Assembly: GCA_963921825.1 (NCBI GenBank)
Contig: OY997588.1
Coordinates: 64,500,617-64,564,616 of the forward strand
Source of the DNA: Erodium maritimum
Taxonomy: Eukaryota > Streptophyta > Magnoliopsida > Geraniales > Geraniaceae
Length of the DNA stretch: 64,000 bases
Direction of reading: 5' to 3'
Shown: positions 11,632-23,488 of the stretch, one piece after another
Layout of the letters: every line of letters begins with the position of its first letter
Numbering within the stretch: position 1 is the stretch's first letter
Made by a program: the position numbers and the translations under genes
Notes under the pieces: generated by a model
What the model saw: the letters and a program-made list of their open reading frames with translations, nothing else
The model's database searches: none
What the model was told of the DNA's origin: nothing

Positions 11632-13285
11632 TGTTAGTCTTAGTGCCCGTAGTTCAATCCTAAATGTCCAAATGTATATATCATCGTTAGCAATAAAATT
11701 AAAGCGACTTTATATTATTTATGTGTTGAAGTAATATATCGATGTGTGTTCTGATCTATGCCCACCATGCGAATAGAACCATAGATCGAGATAGATCACA
11801 CTCGATGGGTCCCTAGTCAACAAAGCTTCACTAGAAGCGAGTAGTATGAAAGATTGCTCTTTATGGCTTACGTTCTGTTAGTCATTGGAATGGGATTCCG
11901 AAGTCTGATCATAGATATCATGTGGGACATGATATTGGACGACCCGACATGAATATGTGCCATAGATCAAGTCATGAACATATTCATTGTCGTAGCTTGT
12001 CATGTATTCTTAGACCAAGGAGTCTTTGTGATCGCTATGTAGCCAACAACTGAGTTTGACCTGAGCCTAACGTTGTCCGTAACAGGGCTTCCATAACGGC
12101 CAGGATTGGCTTGGGGACGGGCTACATGAGTGACACGAAAGACGGATAAGGTATTTATCCCTCATACTGAGGTACGAGAAAGATATCGGTTCTCAGCCGC
12201 TTGATCGAGAGTGACTGAAAGAATAGCATGGCCATGCACATGATACTGGGCATCATATATTCAGTCATCTCACATATCAAGGAACAGTGATTGAGAATAA
12301 TAAGGATGACGACTCTATGCCTTGTCTCAATCAGGATATCAGAGAGAATCGACATGGTCGATTCGTTATGCAGTGTCAGGCAATACTAAAGTCTCGTTAG
12401 TTGCCACTTAAATAGGATCAAGTAAGATGGAATTTTACGTTGATCTATTGACATGCATAAACCTAAGGGTCACACCGGAGGATGAAACTCATTGACACAT
12501 TTACGGAGAATGGCCAAAAGGGAGTTGTCTCGGTACATGACCAAAACTGGGTTTTGGGTCATGTGCCCGTAAGCGAATAGGACTTTACGGATCGAGACAA
12601 AGCTTGGAGTCTTGGGATTGATCGCGTCGGATAATGTTGGACATTTACGGTATGGAAGGCTTGGAGGCGATGAGCGAATCACGGGACCTCGTTGGAAATG
12701 GCCACGGGCCATGTTCCAAGAGGCCCATGAAAGGCCCATGCAACCAAGGCCCATGGAACTAATTAATCAAGTATTGATTAATTAGTACTAAGTAAGCAAG
12801 ACAAGGATTAAGGTGTTGGTGATTCACCACCTAACCCAATCTTGTCTTGCCATACTTTGTCCTATTTACACCTTACTTGTCACCATGCTTGTCCCATGCC
12901 TTTAGTTGGACAAGTATGAGGTTTGTTATGTTTAAGTCATCTTTTTTCAACATAACAAACACAAGACACAAATGGGAATCAACTTTTTTCTCTCCCTCCT
13001 CCTACCATTTCGGGTTTGGCTAGTTTCCACCGCCATTTTTGTGTTCTTGAGTCCTCAAAGAGAAGAACTACGTGGCTTTGATTCCCATGTGGATACGTAG
13101 GCATCTTGGAGACTCAAGCCAATCATTCGTTAACCGGTGTTCTTGTTTTGGTAAGAAATAGTGCTGAATTTTTCTCTTGTGAATCCATTCTTTGTTAGTT
13201 GTTTCATGGTTTTAATCGTCTCTTGGTTTTCCTTGATTTTCCGCTGCGAGTTGGTTCATCTCCAACCCTACCTCGAGACCCAACA
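11632..13285 (+). mobile_element. Solo LTR of the copia-1 family, 1654 bp
   Basis: It is similar along its whole length to the LTR at 3803-5489, in the opposite orientation, with TGTTAGTC and ACCCAACA ends. The 5-bp duplications CTCAA lie at 11627-11631 and 13286-13290. No primer site, internal region or second LTR follows, so this is a solo LTR, normally the product of recombination between the two LTRs of one insertion. Confidence 0.95.
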
Positions 13286-13290
13286 CTCAA

Positions 13291-14560
13291 CCCGTACGAA
13301 GAATGGTGAAACTCAATTTTGGCGGTCAATGTCCAAGAGTAATGGTAGATTTGCCTACGAAAGGATTCCAGACTATTTTCCAAGTGCGGGTGTATAGAGG
13401 TGATAGGACCGACGGAAAAACGATATGAGAAAAAACTACGGGATGTGCCGATATCCAAGGTAGGAGGATTCTCACGAACAAGATATAAGGATGATAGTGG
13501 AGACAATGGGAAAACTACGACCAAGATTTCCCAGTGAGAGGGGCTGAAGGTATCGAATCTTGAAAAGGTTTTCCGGAGCCGAATCTGATCTCATACGATG
13601 AGATGTCTATGGAGACAAGGGAGTAGGTCACGTGAGCAAGCATCCAGCTCACGGTCCAACTTCAGCATAATATGAAGGTATCAAATCTTGAAAAGGTCTT
13701 TCGGAGCCGAATTTGATCTCATGCCATGAGGTTTCTATGGAGACAAGGTGGTCACGTGAGCATGCGTCCAACTCACGGTCCAACTTCAGCGTAATATGAA
13801 TATGTAAAATTGGTGGCACGATGAACGGTTGACACATATTTAGTTGTGGGCTATGTAAAGAATGCGGTTAAAGGGGATGGCAAGGCAAGATCGAACATGC
13901 TATGGACCTTAACCTAGGGTACGATATGGGATCCCTTAGTTGGGGGAAAACAACTTGACAAGAAGAAAGACCAAATTGAGTACCTAATCTCGTTCTAAGG
14001 AAAAGGGTGAAATATCCTAATATGATTGTAAAAAATCCATTAACCAAAAAAAAAGACGACTAAGCCAACTCGAATACCAGAAGCACGAGAAAAATGGAAG
14101 AAGGACTTGAAGGTCAGGTCGAAGAAGCGAAAAATACAATTGAATACCTCAAGTAGAGGAATAGGTCATATGAAGACATGTTGGCCACAATGGTGTTAGG
14201 CCTTCAACTCCATCTTTTTCCATACTCAATGTTAAAAACTATCAAGCGAGGTCTAAAAAAATAGTCTCGATGTGACACATGATTGAGCAAGACTAGAATG
14301 AGTACATTCGAGGAGTACCCACTCGTTCGAAAATTATTAGAGTTCGGTCGATTTACTCATTGGCATCTTGTTCTCATCTGGATTGACACATGTTACAAAT
14401 TTAGGAATGCGAGAACTCTGGGTTCTTGCTAAGACATACCGAAATTTCTATATCCATATTGAATATGGGGATCATCATCACACCACAAGGGGAGTGAGGT
14501 TGGCCTATGAGACCTCCAAAGAAAAGTTCTAGAATCATGATGAAGGCTTTTTTGTTGACG
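13291..14560. other. Intergenic DNA with a 2-copy tandem repeat
   Basis: No recognisable gene. A segment of about 125 bp is duplicated head to tail (13547-13674 and 13675-13798), sharing TCTATGGAGACAAGG, the CACGTGAGCA block and CACGGTCCAACTTCAGC. Divergence of several percent shows it is not recent. Confidence 0.6.
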
Positions 14561-14832
14561 AATCCTAAGGGTGGAACCATCTACAGTTGCTATCTTTGAA
14601 CTTTTGAAGATCTTCAGCAACTGCTTCTCCCCCAGGCCCGGTGTTGTGTCCATGATGGCATAGCTCAAGCCATCGGACCACCGTGTTCTGCCCTCCTCAC
14701 CTCCCCCTCTTCTTCCTCTTCTTCTTTCTTCATTCTCCCTTTCTCCGCTTCTTCCCTCTCTGTAGTCCTCGTTCCTACTGCCTGATTTCCCTTGTTGGAT
14801 CTTCCACTTGTTCAGTATAATCATTACTACAA

Positions 14833-17369
14833 TGAAGGATATGGGAGCGAGACTTACATTTCAAGAACTCAGTGGAGAACAGATGGCCGGAAAATTGGCC
14901 CCTTCTCATCACAAAGGTATCAAGAAGAAAGGAAGGAACAGAGCACTCTCATCCTCATCCACTGACTGAATGTAGGAGTATTCTCCGGGAGGCCACACCA
15001 AGCTCCTAGATGGTCAAAAGATGTTTTATGACAAGCTCTTTAAGCCGGTTAACTCTGACACAGATCAAACACCAGATCTTTCTATTGGCCACAGGGATGA
15101 TACTCTGTATTACAAGAAAAAAAGAGGTCATGTGTGGAATCAGCTTCAGTTTAGACAGCTTACTAAAGCTAGAGATGAAGGCTCCAACAAACTAAAAGCT
15201 GTGTTTGTCCCTTCAAGAGTGGAGCTAGCTCAAGATAACTCTTACTCTATGGGTTATCCCCCTCTTGGCTTTGAAAAGATCATGCCTAAAGCCCCTCTAC
15301 CTTCAGTTTGGAAGAGAGTTGGTCCTCCTGGAACTTTAAAGAGAAAGTTTATTGCTCAGCCACAACCTTCCAAGTTGATTGCTTTTGTTCATAATCTCCT
15401 AGATTTTGCCACCAACAGATGGCTTTTTGAGTTATTCTCTGGAATCCAAGGTATCTGGAAAGCAATTGTGGCACCAAAACAAAACAAATATGGTAAATGG
15501 TTTGGCTTCTGCTACTTCAAACACAATGCAGGTCTCCAAGATGCAATCTACAATTTCAATGGCTTCATTGTTTCCACCCATAAACTCTTTGTTACTGAAG
15601 CTTGGCAAAAGGAGAGAGAAAATGTTAAAGAGGGCTTGCTGATAATGTTCAGGAAGCTCAAGAGAAGGCTCATAAAGATCAAGATTTTTCTGCTATACCA
15701 ATTCAAGGATCACTACTCTCAGCACATCAGACTTGGCTCCATAACTCACATCTAGCAATTACTCATAGTATTCACAAGGTCCCTAATATCTTGAAGTAGT
15801 TTGCTTTAGATGGTGTCTATGAAATCCAACTCAAATCCTTGGGAAATAAACTTGTGTTATTGCATTGTCCTGATCCAAAGTTTGATCAAGAGATAATGAA
15901 GCCTGGTTGAAGAAGTGGCTCACTCTCATTCCAGATAAACAAAATCTCTGCAGCTTGGGTGGTAGATTCCAATGGATAGCAATTCATGGAATTCCTTTTC
16001 AAGGCTGGTGTTCTCAGACATTTGAGGCTTGTGCTAATCAACTGGGAACTTTGGTTTATATCCACCCAGATTGCTCTTCAGGTTCAAGAGTTGATGTGGC
16101 TTACCTCTTAGTTCATTCTTTCCTCTTATCAGGTTTTAGCAAAGAATTTATCCTACAACTTGGCAATGATGAATTTAAGATTTGGGTTCACTCCTTGGAA
16201 GCTGAGGCTGTTCCATTACTACCAGTGCCTACTGATCAAGATTCACAAAGCTCTTAAGACACTTGTTCAGACACAGACCCTCTTGCATCCCCTGTTTTGG
16301 ACCTTTCAAATAATCCATCAATTGGACCATCCCAACTTGAGGCCATTAATGGCTTGGAACATCTCTTGCATATGGATTCAAATGAGATTGGCAATCTGGA
16401 AGAAGAAGCCCCAAATTCTATGCAGAATTTAAGGGTGGAGGACAGCTTCTCTTCACAACGTATCTCACAACCTCTTTCCAAGGATCCTGGGGTGGGATCA
16501 GAGCTAGAGTTGGTGGATGAAGAGCTTCAAAACATTCTTTCTGCTGCTGAAAATTCTCTCCACAACCTTGTTAACATTGATGGAGCCATTACTCCTCCTG
16601 ATACTGAGAAGAATTCTACTGCAACTTCTGCCACTGTTCCTTTACTTATTACTGAGTCACTGCCTTCTGTTTCTCTAATTAATCTGGTTCTTCAACAACA
16701 ATTACTTGAGGTAAATTTAGAGAAGGTAACTCAGTCTCAGAAGAAGGCAAGTATAAGGGACCTCCTGCATTTATTGGTATCTCCTCTCCCTTCTGAAATA
16801 TCCTTGAAACTGAGGCATTAAATGCATCTGACCTAACACATGGGCTTAGTTCTCTAAACTCACAATCACCAACCCTTTTGGAGCTGGAACCAAGATTAAA
16901 CTACAGTCCTATACCCCTTTCTTCTGCTGCAGCTACCCCTGTCCACTTTCTGCAGAAGCAAATCTCTGAAGTTGCCGATCTTATGGGCTTCTCAACTGAG
17001 AAAAATGAGTTCCCTCCCCTCCAAACTCCGAAATATTCAAAAGGCAAACTTAAAAATGTTACTCATGGTTATGAAACTAGGTCAAGATTAAAACAAGGCA
17101 AAGAAAGCTCCAAGGCTCCAATCAAAGGTCCTTCTCCCGTTATTGATCAGGGTGTTAGAGCCGGGAAATTTGGGAAAGCCATAGGCCTCAAATATGCTCA
17201 TTCAGATGATTTTATTGTGAATAAGATTAGAGCCCTGGAGGGTGGATCCAATACTTTAGTGGAGTTAGAGGTTGGAAGTGTGGATGTCTTGGTGGATCTA
17301 GAGAAGATTTCAGAAAATGGTTTTGGTGAAGTAGGAGACATTTTGTCTCCTAATCCTTCATCACAGTAA
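14833..17369 (+). pseudogene. LINE-B ORF1 remnant (DUF4283-like RNA-binding protein)
   Basis: The likely original start is ATG 14833 (MKDMGARLTFQELSGEQMAG); the frame breaks near 14970. Readable blocks are: 15021-15640, with an RRM-like segment (KYGKWFGFCYFKH, ending KLFVTEAWQKE); a segment from about 15640 in another frame with a stop near 15797; 15907-16257 (WLTLIPDKQ, GGRFQWIAIHGIPFQGW, SGSRVDVAYLLV), the DUF4283-like half of plant LINE ORF1; then low-complexity Ser/Leu/Asn-rich segments at 16297-16821 and 16878-17369. ORF1 proteins of this kind bind the element's RNA. At least three frame changes make it non-functional. Confidence 0.8.
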
Positions 17370-17379
17370 AATCCCTTTT

Positions 17380-20300
17380 ATGAAAATCCTCTCTTGGAAT
17401 CTGAGAGGATTAGCTTCTTCTCAAAAGAGAAGATCCCTTGCTGACGTGCTGCGCAAGCAAGGTCCACAATTCATTCTTATACAGGAATCAAAGCTAGAAA
17501 AAATGTCCATCTCATTTCTCAGATCATGTGGACTATATTGGGGTTGGGAGTTGAGCTTTAATCCTGCAATTGGTTCATATGGGGGCATCATCTCAATTTG
17601 GAAAAACTCATCCTATCAAAAACAAGACTGTCTCAATATAGATATAGCTTTGATTTGGACATGCCTAATCAAGACCTTAAATAAACCTTGTTGCATAATC
17701 AATGTTTATGCTCCCTGTTCATCTCAAGGAAGAACAAATTGTAGAGGAATATCTTCTGATATGGTTCACTTTCAAAATTTCATTGATAATGTAGGGCTGG
17801 TGAATCTACCACTAATAGGTGGTAGTTATACCTGGTTTGGTCCAGCCTCTACTGCCTCCAGGTTAGACAGGTTTATGGTCTCTAGTGATCTCCTATCCTC
17901 TTTTGGATCCCTCTCTCAAACAAGCCTTCCAAGATGTATCTCAGATCACAAAGTTGTTCTACTTTCTGATAAGCAATTTGATTGGGGACCTAGACCATTC
18001 AAATTTCTCAATATTTGGCTAGAAGATCCAAGATTCATTAGTGCTGTTGAAGCCTTTTGGAGCTCATACTCAGTGGAATGATATCCTCAAATAATTCTTT
18101 GGCAGAAATTGAAGTTACTGAAGCAAGATCTGAAGAAGTGGAATATTGAAGTATTTGGGATTCTTGAATCCACCATCACAAACCTAAGTTTTCAGATTGA
18201 TCAATTAGATTCCACAATTGACTCAAGGCCACTTACGACTTCTGAATGCTATGATAGAGGAAGGCTGAAATCAGAGTTAATTCTAAAAACAAAACAGCTC
18301 TCCAAATTATGGAGCCTCAAGGCTAGGAAAAAATGGTCCTTATATGGAGACAAAGGCTCCAAACTATTTCATAGAATTGCAAATTTCCAAGGAGCTCACA
18401 AGCACATCACACAAATCAATTTCCAAGGGCAATTACTATCTGATCCAATGCAGATCAAAGAAGCAGCCTCCTCTCACTTTAGTGCAAGATTCTGTCATCC
18501 ACCAACAGATATCATATCTCTGGAACATCTCAATTTCAATAACATCTCTCAGGATCAAGCTGATTGGCTTGAGAGGGCCTTTTCTGAAGAATAAATATTG
18601 CTTGTTGTAATGGCTTGTCCTGGTGATAAAGCTCCTGGCCCTGATGGTTTTAATTTCAAATTCTTTCAAGTTTGTTGGCCTATAATAAAAATAAACCTCA
18701 TCAATTTCTTCAACCATTTCCATATGTCAGGTCAGCTTGGTAAAGGTCTAAATTCATCTTTTATGACATTGATCCCCAAATGCAGTAGTCCACAAAGCTT
18801 TGATGGTTTCAGACCCATAAGCTTAATGGGAGGTCCATACAAGATACCGTCCAAACTCCTAGCTACAAGATTAAAGACCTTGCTTCCTACTTTGGTGGGT
18901 GATGAACAAACTGCCTTCATTTCTGGTAGGCAAATTTTGGATGGGATCATGATAGCCAATGAAGTAGTCCAGCAAATCAAATCCACAAAACAAAGGACAC
19001 TGATTTTCAAAGCTGACTTTGAGAAAGCCTTTGACAGTGTCAATTGGGTCTTTATAATGAAGATACTCAAGCAAATGGGCTTTGGAACCCTTTGGAGATT
19101 CTGGATGATCTCTTGTTTCAAAGCATTTGTTTCCATCCTCATCAATGGAACACCATCTCCGGATTTTAAAATGTTTAGAGGCTTAAGGCAAGGTTGTGCC
19201 ATTTCTCCTTTGGTTTTTACCTTGATAGCTGAAGGATTAAATCAGATCATGAAGGCTAGACTAATGGAAAATCAATTCCAAGGAGTTAGAACGGGGCTGA
19301 GTGACCCTACTGTTTCTCATCTGCAGTTTGCTGATGACTCAATCTTTTTTATCCAAGCTACTCTTGATGGGGCTGATAATCTGAAGAATGCTCTATTACT
19401 GTTCCAACTTGCCTCACGTCTTGGAGTTAACTACATCAAGTCTGCAGTAATACCTCTGAACTTGGCCTCTAAAGAAGAAGAGATATTTTCTTCTGCCTTT
19501 GGTTGTCCTTCCCAACACCTTCCTCTATCTTACTTGGGTTTTTTTCTCTGGGAGTAAATTATAAAAGGATTAAACCTTGGCAAATTATCATTGACAGATT
19601 CAAAAAAGCCTTAGGACTTTTGCAAGCAAAGCAATTATCTTTTGGAGGCAGGATAACATTGATCAACTCCACCCTTGGGGCTCTTCCACTCTACTTCTTC
19701 GTAATACTTAAGGTGCCAAAAGTGTACTCAAATCAATGCAGAGCTGGCAAAGAAAATTTATCTGGCATGGATCTACTAAACAAAGGGTTTTCTGCAAAAC
19801 AAATTAGGGCAATGTCTACAAGCCAAAGGAATTTGGGGGTCTAGATTTGCCACTAAGAAATGGTGGTGGAGATTTGCCACTGAGAGGAATCCCCTTTGGA
19901 AGCAAGTAATTTGTGCTAGATTTGGTTGGGATGTTAATCAATGGGACCTCTCACAGTTTCCAGAAATTCATAGCTCAAGTTTTATGAGTCATATCCTTGC
20001 CCTTAAGCTTGATCCAAGATTTGCAGATTCATTTGGTCATAAAGGCCTACACTTGAAACTAGGGAATGGAAATATAATCATGTTCTCGGATGACATTTGG
20101 TGGGGAGATCTACCATTCAGAGACCTCTTCCCAAGAATGTATCTTCTAGCAAACACAAAAACAAAAACCATTTCAGATCTTTGGAGTGATGAAACTTGGG
20201 ATCTTGATTTGTGAAGAAGTCCTTTGAGATGGGAACTACAGGAATGGATGGTCCTATGCACAGTTTTATCCCACATTAATATCAGACAAAATGTAGAAGA

Positions 20301-20876
20301 TGTTCTCATATGGGAAGGTGACTCTAAAGGCTTCTCTGTCAGTAAGCTTTACTCAATTCTTGCTTCACAGGGCATCTCCAAACAATCTTGGGCAACACAG
20401 CTTTGGTCTCCTGGAGCTCCTCCCAAGATTACGGCCTTTTGTTGGCTTGCTTGCTTGGAGGCAATTCCATCAAAATGTTTCTTGGAATCAAGAGGCATGC
20501 CACTCTCTTTACAGGATTTTATCTGTCCTATATGCAACCGGGACTTAGAGATGTAGCTCATCTTTTTCTTCATTTCCAAAAGGCATGGGAAGTTTGGGGT
20601 TTAATTCTCTCTTGGTGGAAGATATCAATGGTTATTCCCAACAATATCAAAACTCTCTTCTGCTCTTGGCAAACCCTTATTCCATACAAGTACAGGAAAC
20701 TCTGGATCACAATTCTCAAAACATCATTATGGTGTCTGTGGCTATCAAGGAACAACTATATATTTCAAGGCATTGACACAACTCCTTTGATCTTTGCATC
20801 CATCCAAAATAAAGTTTATGCAGGAGAATGGGTTGTTTTCAGGCAAGGGTATTATTTCAGTTTTTCCTCTTGGTAG
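17380..20876 (+). pseudogene. LINE-B ORF2: endonuclease and reverse transcriptase, broken
   Basis: Starts at ATG 17380, 11 bases after the ORF1 stop. 17380-18081 is the APE-type endonuclease (MKILSWNLRGLAS, FILIQESKLE, INVYAPCSSQ, RLDRFMVS, CISDHKV). Stops fall at 18079-18081 and 18592-18594. The reverse transcriptase follows (CPGDKAPGPDGFNFKFF, FISGRQILDG, ADFEKAFDSVNW, RGLRQGC). The catalytic FADD at about 19327-19338 is intact. A T-run near 19540 shifts the frame, a deletion near 19845 removes part of the thumb, and a further stop (20212-20214) and frameshift (about 20553) break the zf-RVT region (PPKITAFCWLACLEAIPSKC, CPICNRDLEM, HLFLHFQKAWEVW). Confidence 0.9.
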
Positions 20877-21564
20877 GAAAATTCAAGAGCTTGCCTTTGA
20901 TTGAGGTTGGTTGACCCTCAACTCTTCTGATCTATCTCTTCCTGGGTTGGTTTTGGGTCGGGTTTTGGGTTGGTTGAGTTGTGAGGTTGGGTGTGACCTT
21001 CCTTGGGTCTCCTTTTCTTTGGGGTGTGTGGGCTTCTTCTCCTGCTTCCTCTAAGTGTGGGTAGGCTTTCTCTAGGTTTGAGTGTTTTAGCGTGTGCTTT
21101 TTTGCACTCCTTTGTTCTGGTTTCTTTGTTTTCCTGCAGGCTTATTCTGCTGCAGCTCTCTCCCTTTGGTTTCAGCTCCACTTATCAGTTCCTGGCTCCC
21201 TTCTATTGGGATGCTCTGCAGTGGGACTTGGTGGAATTCATGGGAGGTGTTCTTGGTTACTACAAGCTTGGTTTTCTGCAATCAATAATCTTAATCATCC
21301 TAGGCATCTCTCTCATCAAAGTGCTCAATTATAGTAGGGTGACCTCTTCATGGCAGCAGTTTTCTCAAGTTTCATCTGACAATTGGCACTTCTACTTTCA
21401 TTGTCTTAGTCCACACTATAAGGGCTGGACTTTTGACTTCTTTTGGTATTAGAACTTCTTGTACTAGTTGTTCGGCTTCCTATTTGGTTGCTCTATGTTC
21501 TCATTCCCCTTACTTTCAATCTCTGGAATTTGGGCTTTATAAATTTTCTTGGCTGATTAAAAAA
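20877..21564 (+). other. LINE-B 3' UTR and A tail
   Basis: This is a non-coding G/T-rich 3' region (many TTGGG/GGTTG runs near 20900-21010), ending CTTTATAAATTTTCTTGGCTGATT followed by a short A run and the target duplication. Open frames here are not conserved coding. Confidence 0.75.
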
Positions 21565-21574
21565 AATCCTAAGG

Positions 21575-21867
21575 ATGAGATCAGGTAGAATAAGTGACAT
21601 GTGGTTAGGATAAATATGATTTTGGTTTGGTATATCCTCGAGAATGTCATACTCAAGAAGAGTCCTCTTAAAGTATGCAAGAAGAACCTAATCAACGTCT
21701 AGATGTTCGTTACTAGCCTACATGTAGCTTATCTTTGTATTCGTTTTCCATAATTTGGTATTGATATCCTTTTGAGTTTATAAAATAAACAAACCAAATC
21801 AAAGTTGATTTGGTTATGTTCTCAAATTAGTAAGGACAAGTATATATTGCTCTTTTACGTTAATTAA
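21575..21867. other. Short spacer between LINE-B and a Harbinger-like copy
   Basis: AT-rich, no gene or repeat recognised. Confidence 0.5.
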
Positions 21868-22177
21868 GGGCACTTGCAAAGGGATATCGCAGGGTCAACG
21901 CATGCGGCTCGTTGTAGCACCGCTTTGCAGCGCGCCTCGCTGATGGATCCTGCAACGATGAGACTCATCGATGCAGCGCCCAATGGCGATGTGCAACGTG
22001 TCAACGTCAGTTTTTTCAAAATCCCTCATTTTCCTATATATAGAATATCAACCCTAAAAAAAAATTCACACATCTTCTCTTCAACACCTCTTCTTGTTTA
22101 CACCTTATTTTTCCTAAAAAAATGTAATTACTCCCTTCAATTGCCGACCGCAAAGACTACGAATTAATCCTCCAAAA

Positions 22178-23097
22178 TATGGAGTTGAACGAGTCAGCCA
22201 TTGAAGAAGGGCTAACCTCTCAAATCCGATCCCTAAGATCGCTCCTTGAACCCACCCAATCTAAGCCTCCGCAATTCAACCTGGAGAAAAATTCACAATA
22301 GGCGTCGTCTCAATCAACCTACGAGCAACCTTCCCAATCCGCCCTATCCAAGCCATCGAGGAGTCGAGCAAAGAAATCAACATCAACTGCACCTCCAAGG
22401 CTGAGATAAAGCGTTGAGGAGGACGTTCGATTAAAAAAGGCATGGCTCGACCATTCTATCGATAACATCAAAGGGAAGTCGAAAAAGACCGATAAATACA
22501 AGACTGAAGTCCGGGACGAGGTCATACAGATGAGGAAGCCAACCAACCCAATGCGCACGTGGAAGAATTACAAGGACCACTTCCATCAGCTCAATAAAAG
22601 TTGGAAAATTTCACGGTAAATATGTGCAAATTGTGAACGCGTACCAAAATGTGAGGAATGATGCTCAAATCATTGAAGGAGCAAACATTGCTTACAAAGA
22701 AGAGGAGAAACACGAGTTCGCTTAGAAGCGTGTTTGGAATCTAGTGAAGGGGAGCCCCAAGTGGGATGTGAAGATGTTCCCTCAATGTCAAGTGGATATC
22801 GAGGAGCCGGAACTAGACACTGAAAGCGAAGCAAGCAAGTGTACAAGGTTGGACGACAATTGCAACTACACATCGACCGACGAAAATGAACACGAGTTGA
22901 CCTCACTTGTACGAGAGAAACGTCCAACCGGCCAAAAAAAGAAGGCTAAATACAAAAACAAAGGGGAACATCAGATTGTGGAGGCGGACCACGATGATGG
23001 ATCCAAAGCAGCTAAGTTTCTTCAAAGTCACGCTGCGAAGGTGCGCATGATGACTGAGACCAAAGACAAGAACATCCAAAGGCGGATTGATTTGTAA
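22178..23097 (+). pseudogene. Harbinger ORF1 (Myb/NAM-associated type) remnant
   Basis: Pieces match the accessory DNA-binding protein that plant Harbinger elements encode beside the transposase: KKAWLDHSIDNIKGKSKKTD near 22430-22490; MRTWKNYKDHFHQLNKSWK near 22550-22610; GKYVQIVNAY near 22615-22650; a WNLVKGSPKW block near 22735-22764, which is the family's 'CWKVLR..PKW' position; then a Lys-rich tail ending at 23097. ORF1 partners help bring the transposase to DNA and to the nucleus. There are stops in the N-terminal half and frame changes near 22410 and 22610, so it is broken. Confidence 0.65.
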
Positions 23098-23488
23098 GCA
23101 ACAATCAGTAGCCAAGACACCTCGATGATGAGCCTGACGGAATAGGATGCTCGTGCCATGTTTTTACAGGACATCACGAATAATTGAGGCAACTATGATT
23201 TGGCATCGCATTAATAAAAATAGATGTTGTCGTTAATTGTTTTTTCTCTGTCATGTAAATTTTCAACATCTTTTTGTATTAATGAACGAATGATTTTTTT
23301 TTATTTTTTTCTTAGTTTACGTGTATACACACTATTCGGGGAATAGTGGCTGCTGCGTCGCCACTACCTCGACACAAATGATACATCCCCTCCCTATAAA
23401 TACCACCTTCATCCTTCATTTATCCTCACACCTCTCTCCAATTATATCCTCCTCCAACTCTCTAATTATATTTGTTTTTCTCCTAAGA

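Larger units (their letters stand above)
14571..21564 (+). mobile_element. Full-length plant L1-type LINE (LINE-B), inactive
   Basis: Flanked by a perfect 10-bp duplication AATCCTAAGG (14561-14570 and 21565-21574; the right copy directly follows an A run). The order is 5' UTR, ORF1, ORF2 (endonuclease, reverse transcriptase, zf-RVT), 3' UTR and short A tail, about 7.0 kb. The 5' UTR and ORF1 are present, so the insertion was not 5'-truncated. ORF1 and ORF2 have several frameshifts and stops. Confidence 0.9.
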
